From Martinezella rhizogenes (GTDB taxonomy: Bacteria > Pseudomonadota > Alphaproteobacteria > Rhizobiales > Rhizobiaceae), in NCBI RefSeq assembly GCF_007002745.1, contig NZ_SGNY01000006.1, forward strand, positions 248,001 to 312,000: a DNA stretch of 64,000 nucleotides, written 5' to 3'. The notes under the pieces were generated by a model. That model was not told the origin of the DNA, made no database searches, and saw only the letters and a list, made by a program, of their open reading frames with translations. Positions within the stretch are counted from its first letter, which is position 1, and the number at the start of each line of letters is the position of its first letter. This document shows, piece by piece, positions 1 through 8,777 of this stretch. The position numbers were made by a program, and so were the translations under genes.

Positions 1-107
1 CTTCGCCGTGGAGACATTGGCGTATTCCACACCAAATTCCTGATATTGAATTGGCGGTGGAGGCGTGCCCATATGGGTTTAAACCGGAATTGTACAAGGA
101 AGATGAA

Positions 108-2168
108 ATGCCATCCAAGACCGCGCTTTATCCCGCACTCGTTACCTGGAACGGTCACAACGGTCTGCCGAAATTCGATGCGGTCAAGGATGAGGATTTC
201 GCTCCGGCCTTCGAAGCTGCCCTTCTGTCGCACGAACAGGAAATCGATGCGATTGCCGGCAATGCGCAGGCGCCAAGCTTTGAAAACACCGTGACCGCGC
301 TCGAAATCGCAGGCGACGAGCTTTCGCGCATTTCAGCCCTGTTCTGGAACAAGGCGGGGGCACATACCAATAGCGCCATTCAGGCACTGGAGCGGGAAAT
401 CGCACCGAAAATGTCGCGGCACTATTCGAAGATCGGCATGAATGAGGCCCTGTTCACGCGTATCGACACATTGTGGGAAAAGCGCGAGTCACTCGGGCTG
501 ACGGGTGAGGAAAAACGCGTTCTCGAGCGCCACTGGAAAGGTTTCGTGCGCTCCGGTGCCAAGTTGCACAAGGACCGGCAGGAACGGCTGGCGGCAATCA
601 ACGAGGAGCTTGCCGGTCTTGGCGCCAGCTTCGGGCAGAATGTGCTGGCGGATGAAAAGAGCTGGAAGCTGCTGCTTTCCACGGAAGAGGAACTTGCCGG
701 CATTCCCGGTTTTCTGCGCGATGCGATGGCGGGCGCTGCCCGCGAGCATGGCGAAGACGGGAAATTCGCCGTTACTCTTTCCCGCTCGATCATTGAGCCC
801 TTTCTGACTTTTTCCGAGCGCCGAGATTTGCGCGAACAGGCCTTCAAGGCCTGGGTGGCGCGGGGTGAAAACGACGGCGAGACCGACAATCGCGACATTG
901 TCCGCCGCACACTCGAACTGCGTGAGGAAAAGGCAAAGCTTCTCGGTTACGCGAATTTCGCCGCTTATAAGCTCGATGATACAATGGCAAAAACGCCCGA
1001 TGCCGTGAACGGCCTTCTCGGTCAGGTCTGGGAAAAGGCGGTTCTTCGCGCCGGTGAGGAAGAAGCCGAGCTTGCCGCCATCATTGCCGAGGAAGGCAGG
1101 AACCACGAAGTTTTACCCTGGGACTGGCGGCATTATGCCGAAAAGCTGCGGACGCGGAAATTCAGCTTCTCCGAGACTGAGTTGAAACCCTATCTGCAAC
1201 TGGAAAAGATCATCGAGGCCTGCTTCGATGTGGCCAATCGTCTCTTTTCCATTCGGGTCACGGAAGTGAAAGGCATCGCCGCCTATCATCCGGATGTGCG
1301 GATTTTCGAAATCCGCGACGAGCAGGGTGATCTGAAGGCCATGTTCCTCGGCGATTATTTCGCCCGTCCTTCCAAGCGTTCCGGCGCGTGGATGAGTTCG
1401 TTCCAGTCACAGCACAAGCTGCCCTTGAAGAGCGGCACCGTCGGCGAAATACCGATCATCTATAATGTCTGCAATTTCGCGAAACCGGCCGAAGGAAAAC
1501 CGGCACTGCTGTCGCTTGATGATGCGCGCACGCTGTTTCACGAATTTGGCCACGCGCTGCATGGCATGTTGTCTGATGTCACTTACCCTTCCGTGTCTGG
1601 AACGGGTGTCTCACGCGATTTCGTGGAATTGCCGTCGCAGCTTTACGAACATTGGCTGACGGTGCCGGAAATTCTGGAAAAATACGCGCTGCATTATGAA
1701 ACCGGTGCGCCGATGCCAAAGGCGCTGCTGGACAAGGTTCTGGCCGCGCAGACCTTCAATGCCGGTTTCAGCACGGTGGAATTCACGTCTTCGGCCATCG
1801 TAGACATGGCTTTCCACACCCGCGACAACGTCGGTGATCCAATGGCCGTGCAGGGTGAGGTGCTTTCCTCGCTCAACATGCCGAAATCCATCGTCATGCG
1901 GCATGCGACGCCGCATTTCCAGCATGTGTTCTCGGGCGATGGTTATTCCGCCGGTTATTATTCCTACATGTGGTCGGAAGTGCTGGATGCCGATGCGTTT
2001 TCCGCTTTTGAGGAAACCGGCAATCCCTTTGATGGTCAGATGGCGCGCCGGCTGAAGGAGAATATCTATTCCGTCGGCGGTTCGGTGGATCCGGAGGAGG
2101 CCTATCTTGCCTTTCGCGGCAAGATGCCGAGCCCGGATGCGATGCTTTTGAAGCGCGGCCTTGTATAA
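108..2168 (+). CDS. M3 family oligopeptidase (oligopeptidase A / Dcp type)
   Basis: Cytoplasmic zinc metallopeptidase expected to degrade short peptides, including signal-peptide remnants. The protein has 686 residues, normal for the M3A family (about 680). The zinc site is visible as HEFGH at residues 478-482 with the third ligand Glu at 507 in the segment DFVELPSQ, the 25-residue spacing typical of this family. The reading frame is open back to a TTG at 51, but the ATG at 108 has an AAGGA Shine-Dalgarno 7 nt upstream, so I start there. It is transcribed alone ahead of typA. OpdA (prlC) and Dcp cannot be separated by eye, so no symbol is given. Confidence 0.9.
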   Translation: MPSKTALYPALVTWNGHNGLPKFDAVKDEDFAPAFEAALLSHEQEIDAIAGNAQAPSFENTVTALEIAGDELSRISALFWNKAGAHTNSAIQALEREIAPKMSRHYSKIGMNEALFTRIDTLWEKRESLGLTGEEKRVLERHWKGFVRSGAKLHKDRQERLAAINEELAGLGASFGQNVLADEKSWKLLLSTEEELAGIPGFLRDAMAGAAREHGEDGKFAVTLSRSIIEPFLTFSERRDLREQAFKAWVARGENDGETDNRDIVRRTLELREEKAKLLGYANFAAYKLDDTMAKTPDAVNGLLGQVWEKAVLRAGEEEAELAAIIAEEGRNHEVLPWDWRHYAEKLRTRKFSFSETELKPYLQLEKIIEACFDVANRLFSIRVTEVKGIAAYHPDVRIFEIRDEQGDLKAMFLGDYFARPSKRSGAWMSSFQSQHKLPLKSGTVGEIPIIYNVCNFAKPAEGKPALLSLDDARTLFHEFGHALHGMLSDVTYPSVSGTGVSRDFVELPSQLYEHWLTVPEILEKYALHYETGAPMPKALLDKVLAAQTFNAGFSTVEFTSSAIVDMAFHTRDNVGDPMAVQGEVLSSLNMPKSIVMRHATPHFQHVFSGDGYSAGYYSYMWSEVLDADAFSAFEETGNPFDGQMARRLKENIYSVGGSVDPEEAYLAFRGKMPSPDAMLLKRGLV

Positions 2169-2203
2169 GAGACTGTCATAATTCTCAGCTAGAACCTGAG
2201 CGC

Positions 2204-2231
2204 AGGGGGCTTATGACACAGGCCCCCCTTT
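2204..2231 (+). terminator. Weak hairpin after the M3 peptidase
   Basis: A G-run (AGGGGG, 2204-2209) pairs with a C-run (CCCCCT, 2224-2229) across a loop of 14 nt, and only three T follow. It lies 36 nt after the peptidase stop. It is a plausible weak terminator but lacks a proper U tract. Confidence 0.4.
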
Positions 2232-2318
2232 CGCATTTGCAAAAAAAAGGTTATGAGCGCGCCAAACTAAATTGGCGTTTCTCATCAATATAGCGCCCAA
2301 CCTCAGAGATTTTGAACA

Positions 2319-4139
2319 ATGGCACTTCGCAACATCGCGATCATCGCGCACGTTGACCATGGAAAAACGACGCTCGTGGACGAGCTTCTGAAGCAGTCCG
2401 GCTCGTTCCGCGACAACCAGCGCGTCGCCGAGCGTGTGATGGACAGCAACGATCTCGAAAAGGAACGTGGCATCACCATTCTCGCCAAGGCGACCTCGGT
2501 GGAGTGGAAGGGTGTTCGCATCAACATCGTCGACACCCCCGGCCACGCCGACTTCGGCGGCGAAGTCGAGCGTATCCTGTCGATGGTGGATGGCGCGATC
2601 GTTCTGGTCGACAGCTCCGAAGGCCCGATGCCGCAGACCAAGTTCGTGGTTAGCAAGGCGCTGAAGGTTGGTCTTCGCCCGATTGTCGCGATCAACAAGA
2701 TCGACCGTCCGGATGGCCGCCACGAAGAAGTCATCAACGAAGTGTTCGACCTTTTCGCGAACCTCGACGCCACCGACGAGCAGCTCGATTTCCCGATCCT
2801 TTACGGTTCCGGTCGTGATGGCTGGATGAACGTCAACCCGGAAGGCCCGAAGGATCAGGGTCTCGCACCGCTGCTCGATCTGGTTCTCGAGCACGTTCCG
2901 GAGCCCAAGGTCGAAGAAGGTCCGTTCCGTCTTATCGGCACGATCCTTGAAGCCAACCCCTTCCTTGGCCGTATCATCACCGGCCGCATCGCCTCCGGTT
3001 CGATCAAGCCGAACCAGGCCGTGAAGGTTCTGGGCCAGGATGGCAAGACGATCGAAACCGGCCGTATTTCCAAGATTCTCGCATTCCGTGGTATCGAGCG
3101 CACCGCGATCGATGAGGCTCATGCGGGCGACATCGTTGCGATCGCCGGCCTTTCCAAGGGCACTGTCGCCGACACCTTCTGTGATCCCTCCGTCACCGAG
3201 GCGATGACCGCGCAGCCGATCGACCCGCCGACCGTTACCATGTCCTTCATCGTTAACGACAGCCCGCTTGCCGGTACCGAAGGTGACAAGGTTACCAGCC
3301 GCGTCATCCGCGACCGTCTGTTCAAGGAAGCCGAAGGCAACGTTGCGCTGAAGATCGAAGAAGCCGAAGGCAAGGATTCGTTCTTCGTGTCCGGCCGTGG
3401 CGAATTGCAGCTGGCCGTGCTGATCGAAACCATGCGTCGTGAAGGCTTCGAACTTGCCGTTTCGCGTCCGCGCGTCGTGATGCACAAGGATGAGAACGGT
3501 ACCCTGCTGGAGCCGATCGAAGAAGTCGTGATCGACGTTGACGAAGAGCATTCCGGCGTCGTCGTTCAGAAGATGTCCGAGCGCAAGGCTGAAATGGCCG
3601 AGCTGCGTCCTTCCGGCGGCAATCGCGTTCGTCTGAAGTTCTACGCCCCGACCCGTGGCTTGATCGGCTACCAGTCGGAACTGCTGACCGACACGCGCGG
3701 CACGGCAATCATGAACCGCCTGTTCCACGATTATCAGCCCTTCAAGGGCCAGATCGCCGGTCGCGTCAACGGCGTTCTGCTGTCGAATGGTTCGGGCGAA
3801 GCCGTCGCTTACGCAATGTTCAACCTTGAAGATCGCGGCCCGATGATCATCGAGCCGGGTGAAAAGGTCTATGCGGGCATGATCATCGGCATTCACACCC
3901 GCGATAACGATCTCGAAGTGAACGTGCTGAAGGGCAAGCAGCTGACCAACATCCGCGCTGCCGGCAAGGATGAAGCCGTCAAGCTGACGCCGCCGATCCG
4001 CATGACGCTTGATCGCGCTCTTTCCTGGATCCAGGAAGACGAGCTGATGGAAGTGACGCCGAAGTCCATCCGTCTGCGCAAGATGTTCCTCGACGCCAAC
4101 GATCGCAAGCGTTTCGAAAAGGCCAAGCTCGCTGTCTGA
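2319..4139 (+). CDS. typA: Ribosome-associated translational GTPase TypA/BipA
   Basis: Translation-factor-like GTPase that binds the 70S ribosome and supports ribosome assembly and stress or cold adaptation. The protein has 606 residues, the usual length. The GTPase motifs are complete: G1 AHVDHGKT at 10-17, G2 RGITI at 50-54, G3 DTPGH at 72-76 and G4 NKID at 126-129. The EF-G-like domains and the TypA-specific C-terminal domain follow (for example GLIGYQSELL and GRVNGVLLSNGSG). It is monocistronic, bounded by a strong terminator downstream. A 676-residue open frame on the opposite strand is a shadow of its codon bias. Confidence 0.97.
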   Translation: MALRNIAIIAHVDHGKTTLVDELLKQSGSFRDNQRVAERVMDSNDLEKERGITILAKATSVEWKGVRINIVDTPGHADFGGEVERILSMVDGAIVLVDSSEGPMPQTKFVVSKALKVGLRPIVAINKIDRPDGRHEEVINEVFDLFANLDATDEQLDFPILYGSGRDGWMNVNPEGPKDQGLAPLLDLVLEHVPEPKVEEGPFRLIGTILEANPFLGRIITGRIASGSIKPNQAVKVLGQDGKTIETGRISKILAFRGIERTAIDEAHAGDIVAIAGLSKGTVADTFCDPSVTEAMTAQPIDPPTVTMSFIVNDSPLAGTEGDKVTSRVIRDRLFKEAEGNVALKIEEAEGKDSFFVSGRGELQLAVLIETMRREGFELAVSRPRVVMHKDENGTLLEPIEEVVIDVDEEHSGVVVQKMSERKAEMAELRPSGGNRVRLKFYAPTRGLIGYQSELLTDTRGTAIMNRLFHDYQPFKGQIAGRVNGVLLSNGSGEAVAYAMFNLEDRGPMIIEPGEKVYAGMIIGIHTRDNDLEVNVLKGKQLTNIRAAGKDEAVKLTPPIRMTLDRALSWIQEDELMEVTPKSIRLRKMFLDANDRKRFEKAKLAV

Positions 4140-4163
4140 TTGCGGCTTGTTATTACGAATTTG

Positions 4164-4194
4164 AAAAAACCCGGCTTCAAGCCGGGTTTTTTTT
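4164..4194 (+). terminator. Rho-independent terminator of typA
   Basis: Stem CCCGGC (4170-4175), loop TTCAA, stem GCCGGG (4181-4186) and eight T (4187-4194), with an A tract on the 5' side that extends the pairing. It begins 24 nt after the typA stop. Confidence 0.93.
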
Positions 4195-4356
4195 ATGCGT
4201 TCGTTTTTATGTGTGCATGAGTCGAAAGGTGCTTGTGTCAAAGGTTAAGGATGCGTTAATTTTTGCTGGTCGTCCACATGAATAGGCTGTGGGTAAGCTT
4301 GCCGGTGTTAACCTTTATGGCTGGCAAGTTTCCGTGGCCGGGGCCAGAATCGCGTT

Positions 4357-4863
4357 ATGAAAACGTTATCCATCGATGTTCGCCGTGCCGAGCCGCATGA
4401 TGCGCGCGCTATCTCCGAAGCGCACCGTCTGTCGTGGCAACAGGCCTATGCGGGGCTTATCCCGCATCGACCGTTGACGCAGATGCTGGAGCGCCGCGGT
4501 GAAATCTGGTGGAAGAAGGCGACCAGAGGCTCTGCCACAATGCTGGTGGTGGAAGTGGCCGGTGTGGTCGCCGGATATGCGACGCTGGGCCTCAGCCGCG
4601 CGCGCGGCTTGCCGCATGACGGCGAGATTTACGAACTTTATCTGCGGCCGGAATATCAGGGCATCGGGCTCGGCTCGCTGCTGTTTACGGAGGCCCGCAG
4701 GCTGCTGACATCGCTCGGCTGCAATGGCATCGTCGTCTGGTGCCTCGAAGACAGCGACGTCGCCAATCGGTTCTTCCGCTCGCATGGCGGCCGGGACATT
4801 GCCGAAGGCATGGAAGATTTCGGCGGCAAGTCGTTACGCAAGGTTGGTTTCGTCTGGAACTGA
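4357..4863 (+). CDS. GNAT family N-acetyltransferase
   Basis: Acetyl-CoA dependent N-acetyltransferase of 168 residues; the acceptor substrate is unknown. GNAT motif A is clear as YLRPEYQGIGLGSLLF around residues 99-114, where QGIGLG forms the pyrophosphate-binding loop. Motif B follows, with the strand VVWCLEDSDVANRFFRSHGG. The overall look is RimI-like, but it is not next to tsaB/tsaE as rimI often is, so a ribosomal-protein substrate is not supported. It is a single gene between typA and ppa. Confidence 0.85.
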   Translation: MKTLSIDVRRAEPHDARAISEAHRLSWQQAYAGLIPHRPLTQMLERRGEIWWKKATRGSATMLVVEVAGVVAGYATLGLSRARGLPHDGEIYELYLRPEYQGIGLGSLLFTEARRLLTSLGCNGIVVWCLEDSDVANRFFRSHGGRDIAEGMEDFGGKSLRKVGFVWN

Positions 4864-5032
4864 CAAAAGCTGCGGATGGATTACCTGCCGGCGCGGTCTT
4901 TTCGCGTCGCCATGCGTAATCGCGATAACCTCAAATACGGCATTCTGCCTTATCCGCTCAAAGCCATGTTGCAATGCGGCGACTTTCCCAGTATCGAAAA
5001 CCAAATCCAACCCGATGAATTGAGGGAAGCGA

Positions 5033-5566
5033 ATGCGTATCGATGCAATTTCCATAGGCAAGAACCCGCCGGATGACGTGAATGTTATCGTTGAGGTGCC
5101 GGTCGGTGGCCATCCGATCAAGTACGAGATGGACAAGGACGCCGGTGCGCTGATCGTCGATCGCTTCCTTTACACGCCGATGACCTATCCGGGTAACTAT
5201 GGCTTCGTGCCGCACACGCTGTCCGACGATGGCGACCCGATCGACGTTCTCATCTGCAACACCCGTCCGCTGGTTCCCGGCTGTGTTATCAACGTCCGCC
5301 CCATCGGCGTGATGATCATGGAAGATGACGGTGGCAAGGACGAGAAAATCCTCGCTGTTCCGGCTCCGAAGCTGACGCGCCGTTACGACAAGGTTCATAA
5401 CTACACCGACCTGCCGGAAATCACGCTGAAGCAGATCGAGCACTTCTTCGAACACTACAAGGATCTGGAGCCCGGCAAGTGGGTGAAGATGGGCGGTTGG
5501 CAGGATGTCGACGTCGCCAAGAAGCTGATCGTCGAAGCCATCGAGCGCTACAAGGCGCAGGGCTGA
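5033..5566 (+). CDS. ppa: Inorganic pyrophosphatase
   Basis: Soluble Mg-dependent family I pyrophosphatase that hydrolyses PPi and so pulls biosynthetic reactions forward. The protein has 177 residues, typical of the bacterial hexameric enzyme. The signature DGDPIDV (metal-binding aspartates) follows [16 protein letters not shown] at about residues 53-68, and KWVKMGGW lies near the C-terminus. The start is preceded by a GAGGGA-type Shine-Dalgarno. The gene converges on the DUF167 gene with a 6-nt gap, and its likely terminator lies inside that neighbour. Confidence 0.97.
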   Translation: MRIDAISIGKNPPDDVNVIVEVPVGGHPIKYEMDKDAGALIVDRFLYTPMTYPGNYGFVPHTLSDDGDPIDVLICNTRPLVPGCVINVRPIGVMIMEDDGGKDEKILAVPAPKLTRRYDKVHNYTDLPEITLKQIEHFFEHYKDLEPGKWVKMGGWQDVDVAKKLIVEAIERYKAQG

Positions 5567-5572
5567 TAGGCT

Positions 5573-5884
5573 TTAGTCGGCCAGCTTGTTAAAGCGTTCT
5601 TCGAAATCCTCCGGGTCGGTGTCGATCCGGAGGATTTTTTTGCGCGCTGTTTCGCCTGAAATGAAGGTGATGGAAGACTTGGGCAGTCTGAGTTTTTTCG
5701 CCAGCAAAACAATCAGTGCCTTGTTCGCTTTGCCGCCTTCCGGCACGGCGCTGACGCGGGCTTTCAGATAGGCACGTCCGTCCGTATCCTGCTCCACGCC
5801 GTCAATTGCATCCCTCCCGCCGCTCGGCGTCAGGCGAACGGACAGGCGGACATGATCACCGTGTTTCTGCCAGAAGCCGCTCAA
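5573..5884 (-). CDS. DUF167 / YggU family protein
   Basis: Small soluble protein of 103 residues of the YggU/DUF167 family, whose function is not established. Recognisable family features are [13 protein letters not shown] near the N-terminus and [19 protein letters not shown] in the middle, followed by [12 protein letters not shown]. The open frame runs far upstream, but the family length fits a TTG start at 5884 whose first bases overlap the yggT stop (TTGA). That implies translational coupling to yggT. The start codon is an inference. Its 3' end carries the antisense ppa terminator. Confidence 0.85.
5604..5641 (+). terminator. Terminator of ppa, embedded in the DUF167 coding sequence
   Basis: Eleven-bp perfect stem (5604-5614 with 5627-5637), 12-nt loop and a run of seven T (5635-5641) on the plus strand. 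It sits 37 nt after the ppa stop, antisense to the last codons of the convergent DUF167 gene. Confidence 0.85.
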
Positions 5885-6171
5885 ACGGTCATCGGATAAA
5901 GCGTGTTCCACATGAAGGAGCGGATGAAGAAGATGATCAGCAGCAGGATGATCGGCGAAATGTCGATGCCGCCGAGATTGGGCAGAATGCGGCGGATGGG
6001 GCGCAGGGCCGGTTCCGTGACATTGACCAGGAAGCTGCCGATGGCATTCACAAACTGGTTGCGGGAATTGATGACGTTGAAGGCATACAGCCAGGAAAAA
6101 ATGGCACTGGCAATCAGCACCCACGTGTAGAGGTTCAAAGCCAGATCGATGGTCTGAAACAGGGCAAGCAT
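5881..6171 (-). CDS. YggT family integral membrane protein
   Basis: Membrane protein of 96 residues, with two to three hydrophobic segments separated by the conserved stretch [19 protein letters not shown], which is diagnostic of YggT. The family is linked to osmotic stress and cell-envelope or division functions in some bacteria, but its biochemical role is unclear. The frame opens at 6201, but ATG 6171 (MLALFQ) has a CGGAGA Shine-Dalgarno 7 nt upstream and is preferred. It is the first gene of a two-gene operon with DUF167, divergent from the MFS gene. Confidence 0.9.
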
Positions 6172-6308
6172 CAATATCTCCGTATCTTGGTTGCAAGACA
6201 TTTAGACATTCGCCGGTGAACCGGCAAGTGTTGCGCCAATAGGGCTGGCGATTCTTGTGATATCGCTCTATTGCAAACGTCTCATATTCTCTCGAGAGCA
6301 CCCAGCCG

Positions 6309-7541
6309 ATGTCCCTGCCTTCTGCCGAAAACCGTTTCGGTGCATTCCGGCATAGTTCCTATCGTCGCTTCTTCAGCGCCCGCTTTTTTTCAGCCTTCGC
6401 CATCCAGATTGTCAGTGTCTCAGTCGGCTGGCAGATGTATGAGGTGACCGGCAATGCCTTTTATCTTGGTCTGATCGGGCTTTTTCAGTTTCTGCCATCG
6501 CTGCTTCTGATCCTCGTTACCGGAACAGTCGCCGATAGGCACAATCGCCGGCGCATCATGGCCATTTGCCTGGTGATTGCGGCTGGCTGCGCTGCGGCGC
6601 TGCTTGGCCTGACGCTGACGCACAGTTTTTCTCCCTGGCCGGTCTTCGCCATTCTCGTGGTGTTTGGCATAGAGCGGGCATTCATGGGGCCAGCAGTTCA
6701 ATCACTGGCGCCCAATCTTGTCCCTGTCGAGGATTTACCGAACGCCATTGCGTGGAATTCTTCTTCCTGGCAGATGGCATCCATTCTTGGCCCGGTTGCG
6801 GGTGGCCTGCTTTATGGTCTCGGCGCTTCCGTTGCCTATATCGTGGCATTCGTGCTCTTCATCGTGTCGGCAATGTTGGCGGTGACAATCCGTAAGCCGG
6901 AACAGCGCGGTCCCGCGAAAGCCATCAGCCTCGAAACGATGCTGGCCGGGTTCAAATTCATTTCGCAGGAAAAGATCGTCCTCGGTGCCATTTCGCTCGA
7001 CCTCTTCGCGGTCTTGCTGGGCGGCGCCGTCGCGCTGATGCCGATTTTCGCCAAGGAAGTTCTGACGCTCGGGCCATGGGGTCTCGGGCTTTTACGCGCC
7101 GCCCCGGGCATTGGTGCAATTACCGTTGCCGTCATTCTGGCCTTCAGGCCCATCCGCCATCATGCCGGCCTGCTGATGTTTATCGGTGTTGGCCTCTTCG
7201 GCATTTCCACTGTCGTATTCGGTCTTTCCGAAACCGCGTGGGTGTCGATTGCCGCACTGGTGGTCATGGGCGCATCGGACATGGTGTCGGTCTATGTGCG
7301 GGAAACTCTGATCGCGCTCTGGACGCCGGATGAGGTGCGCGGGCGCGTGAATGCGGTGAACATGGTGTTTGTGGGTGCATCGAACGAGCTGGGTGAATTC
7401 CGGGCCGGCACCATGGCGCATGTTGTTGGAGCGGTGCCTGCCGTCGTCATCGGCGGAGCCGGTACGCTTGCTGTGGCGGTCATCTGGGCGCTCGGTTTCT
7501 CCAAGCTGCGCAAGATCGACAATCTGGACGCGCCGCGCTGA
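6309..7541 (+). CDS. MFS transporter (MFS_3 / EntS-like exporter)
   Basis: Inner-membrane transporter of 410 residues with about twelve hydrophobic segments and a charged central loop. The cytoplasmic loop motif GTVADRHNRRRIM between helices 2 and 3 is the MFS motif A. The N-terminus (AFRHSSYRRFFSARFFSAFAIQI) resembles the MFS_3 group, which includes the enterobactin exporter EntS. The substrate cannot be inferred from the neighbours. The gene is divergent from yggT-DUF167 and convergent with the GATase gene across a 12-nt gap. Confidence 0.85.
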   Translation: MSLPSAENRFGAFRHSSYRRFFSARFFSAFAIQIVSVSVGWQMYEVTGNAFYLGLIGLFQFLPSLLLILVTGTVADRHNRRRIMAICLVIAAGCAAALLGLTLTHSFSPWPVFAILVVFGIERAFMGPAVQSLAPNLVPVEDLPNAIAWNSSSWQMASILGPVAGGLLYGLGASVAYIVAFVLFIVSAMLAVTIRKPEQRGPAKAISLETMLAGFKFISQEKIVLGAISLDLFAVLLGGAVALMPIFAKEVLTLGPWGLGLLRAAPGIGAITVAVILAFRPIRHHAGLLMFIGVGLFGISTVVFGLSETAWVSIAALVVMGASDMVSVYVRETLIALWTPDEVRGRVNAVNMVFVGASNELGEFRAGTMAHVVGAVPAVVIGGAGTLAVAVIWALGFSKLRKIDNLDAPR

Positions 7542-7553
7542 CGGCGACGGGCT

Positions 7554-8285
7554 TCAGCGCTGCGCCTTGCCCTCAAAAACCAGATCGAGGAAATTGCTGA
7601 GCCACGAGCGGAGTGGTGTGTCGAACAACATGCGGCCTTCGAGGTGCTGGCTGCCGACCTGCGCATTCGGCATGCCGAAACGTTGCGCGCCGCGCACCAC
7701 CCAGCTGTGCATCATGGCGCGGGTGAGTTCGGCATGAAACTGTAGCCCCCAGGCATTTTTACCATATCGATAAGCCTGATTGGGATAGGTTTCGCCCGAT
7801 GCCAGAAGTTCGGCTCCGCGCGGCAGCTCGAACCCTTCCTTGTGGAAATGATAAACCATCTTCGGCCAATGCGGCATCAAAAGCCGTCCGTGTTCGGTGG
7901 CGTGAAGCGGATACCAGCCGATTTCCACCTTGCCTTCCCTGTCGGCCTCAACCTTGCCGCCCAGATGTTTGGACAACATCTGTGCACCAAGACAGATGCC
8001 GAGAAACGGCTTGTTTTCCTTCAGCGGCACCTTCAGCCAGTCAATTTCGGCTTTGACGTAATCATGGGGGTCATTGGCGCTCATCGGGCCGCCAAAGATG
8101 ATGGCCCCGGCATGTTTTTCCAGCGTTTGCGGCAGGTCGTCGCCGAGAGCGGGTCGCCTTATATCCAGCCGATAGCCTTTTTCCACCAGCATCTGGCCAA
8201 CGCGGCCGGGGGTGGAACGTTCCTGATGCAGGACAATGAGCAGCGAAGGTTGTTTTCCCTGTTGCCTGGAAGGGTCAAACAGCAT
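7554..8285 (-). CDS. Class I glutamine amidotransferase-like protein
   Basis: Protein of 243 residues with a class I GATase (triad) fold. The nucleophile elbow is FLGICLGAQML and the catalytic His-Glu pair is in LQFHAEL, so hydrolysis of glutamine or a related gamma-glutamyl compound is likely. It stands alone without a synthetase domain, like the GMP synthase-like or YfeJ-type stand-alone amidotransferases. The start at ATG 8285 overlaps the 3' end of the TerB-like gene by 11 nt, indicating coupling. It is the last gene of the hem-led minus-strand cluster; no direct link to haem synthesis is evident. Confidence 0.85.
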   Translation of the reverse strand: MLFDPSRQQGKQPSLLIVLHQERSTPGRVGQMLVEKGYRLDIRRPALGDDLPQTLEKHAGAIIFGGPMSANDPHDYVKAEIDWLKVPLKENKPFLGICLGAQMLSKHLGGKVEADREGKVEIGWYPLHATEHGRLLMPHWPKMVYHFHKEGFELPRGAELLASGETYPNQAYRYGKNAWGLQFHAELTRAMMHSWVVRGAQRFGMPNAQVGSQHLEGRMLFDTPLRSWLSNFLDLVFEGKAQR

Positions 8286-8763
8286 CGTCTTGGTTTTCGC
8301 TTTCTTCAGCCGGCCCGGACCGCGTGGCGGCCTGCTGACGTTGCAGAACCCTGTCGCGAACGGACACACCGAGCAGATCGGCGACTCGCCAGATCACATG
8401 GTCTTCCATTTCGCTTCGTTCGCCGTCAGCGTAAACAATATCCCATAATATGCCAATAAGCTCCACGCGCTGATCTTCGTCGAGATGGCGGCGGATGTCG
8501 GTGGTGAAGCGGTAATAATCGACTGCCTCCTTGCCGGCCTCCTGACCGGCGGCGAGAAGAGCGTCCAACTTGCCGGCATCGAGATGGTAATAATCCTGCA
8601 GGATTTCACGCAGGCGGTCACGCTCGCTTTTCGAGACGGTGCCATCCGCTTCCATGACCTGAAAACAGAGCGCGGCGACTGCCACCCTCAAATCATCGGG
8701 GCTGAAATCATCCGCATGCGGACCGACGAGGTTCTGAATAAACGACTGAATCCGGTTGAGCAT
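8275..8763 (-). CDS. TerB-like (tellurite resistance TerB family) protein
   Basis: Soluble, mostly helical acidic protein of 162 residues. The two metal-type acidic motifs of the TerB fold are recognisable: VMEADGTVSKSERDRL around residue 37 and IVYADGERSEMEDHVI around residue 108. No other ter gene is nearby, so tellurite resistance is not implied; the name only denotes the fold. It begins 14 nt after the hemY-like stop and overlaps the GATase gene, so it is probably cotranscribed with the hem cluster. Confidence 0.82.
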   Translation of the reverse strand: MLNRIQSFIQNLVGPHADDFSPDDLRVAVAALCFQVMEADGTVSKSERDRLREILQDYYHLDAGKLDALLAAGQEAGKEAVDYYRFTTDIRRHLDEDQRVELIGILWDIVYADGERSEMEDHVIWRVADLLGVSVRDRVLQRQQAATRSGPAEESENQDDAV

Positions 8764-8777
8764 CGATATCCTGTTGG

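Noticed and set aside
51..107. N-terminal extension of the M3 peptidase from TTG 51
   Set aside because: The ATG at 108 has a well-placed AAGGA and gives the family's usual length; the extension shows no family sequence.
2211..4241. 676-codon open frame antisense to typA
   Set aside because: Shadow of a highly expressed gene with strong codon bias; it even runs through the typA terminator, and no protein family is recognisable.
4876..5076. 66-codon frame between the GNAT gene and ppa
   Set aside because: It overlaps the ppa start and Shine-Dalgarno, lacks its own ribosome site and resembles no family.
7535..7560. 7-bp inverted repeat at the MFS/GATase convergent junction
   Set aside because: A 12-nt loop and no T tract on either strand; too weak to call a terminator.
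8275..8763. Tellurite-resistance locus
   Set aside because: Only a TerB-fold protein is present, without terA, terC, terD or terZ; it belongs to the hem-cluster transcript.
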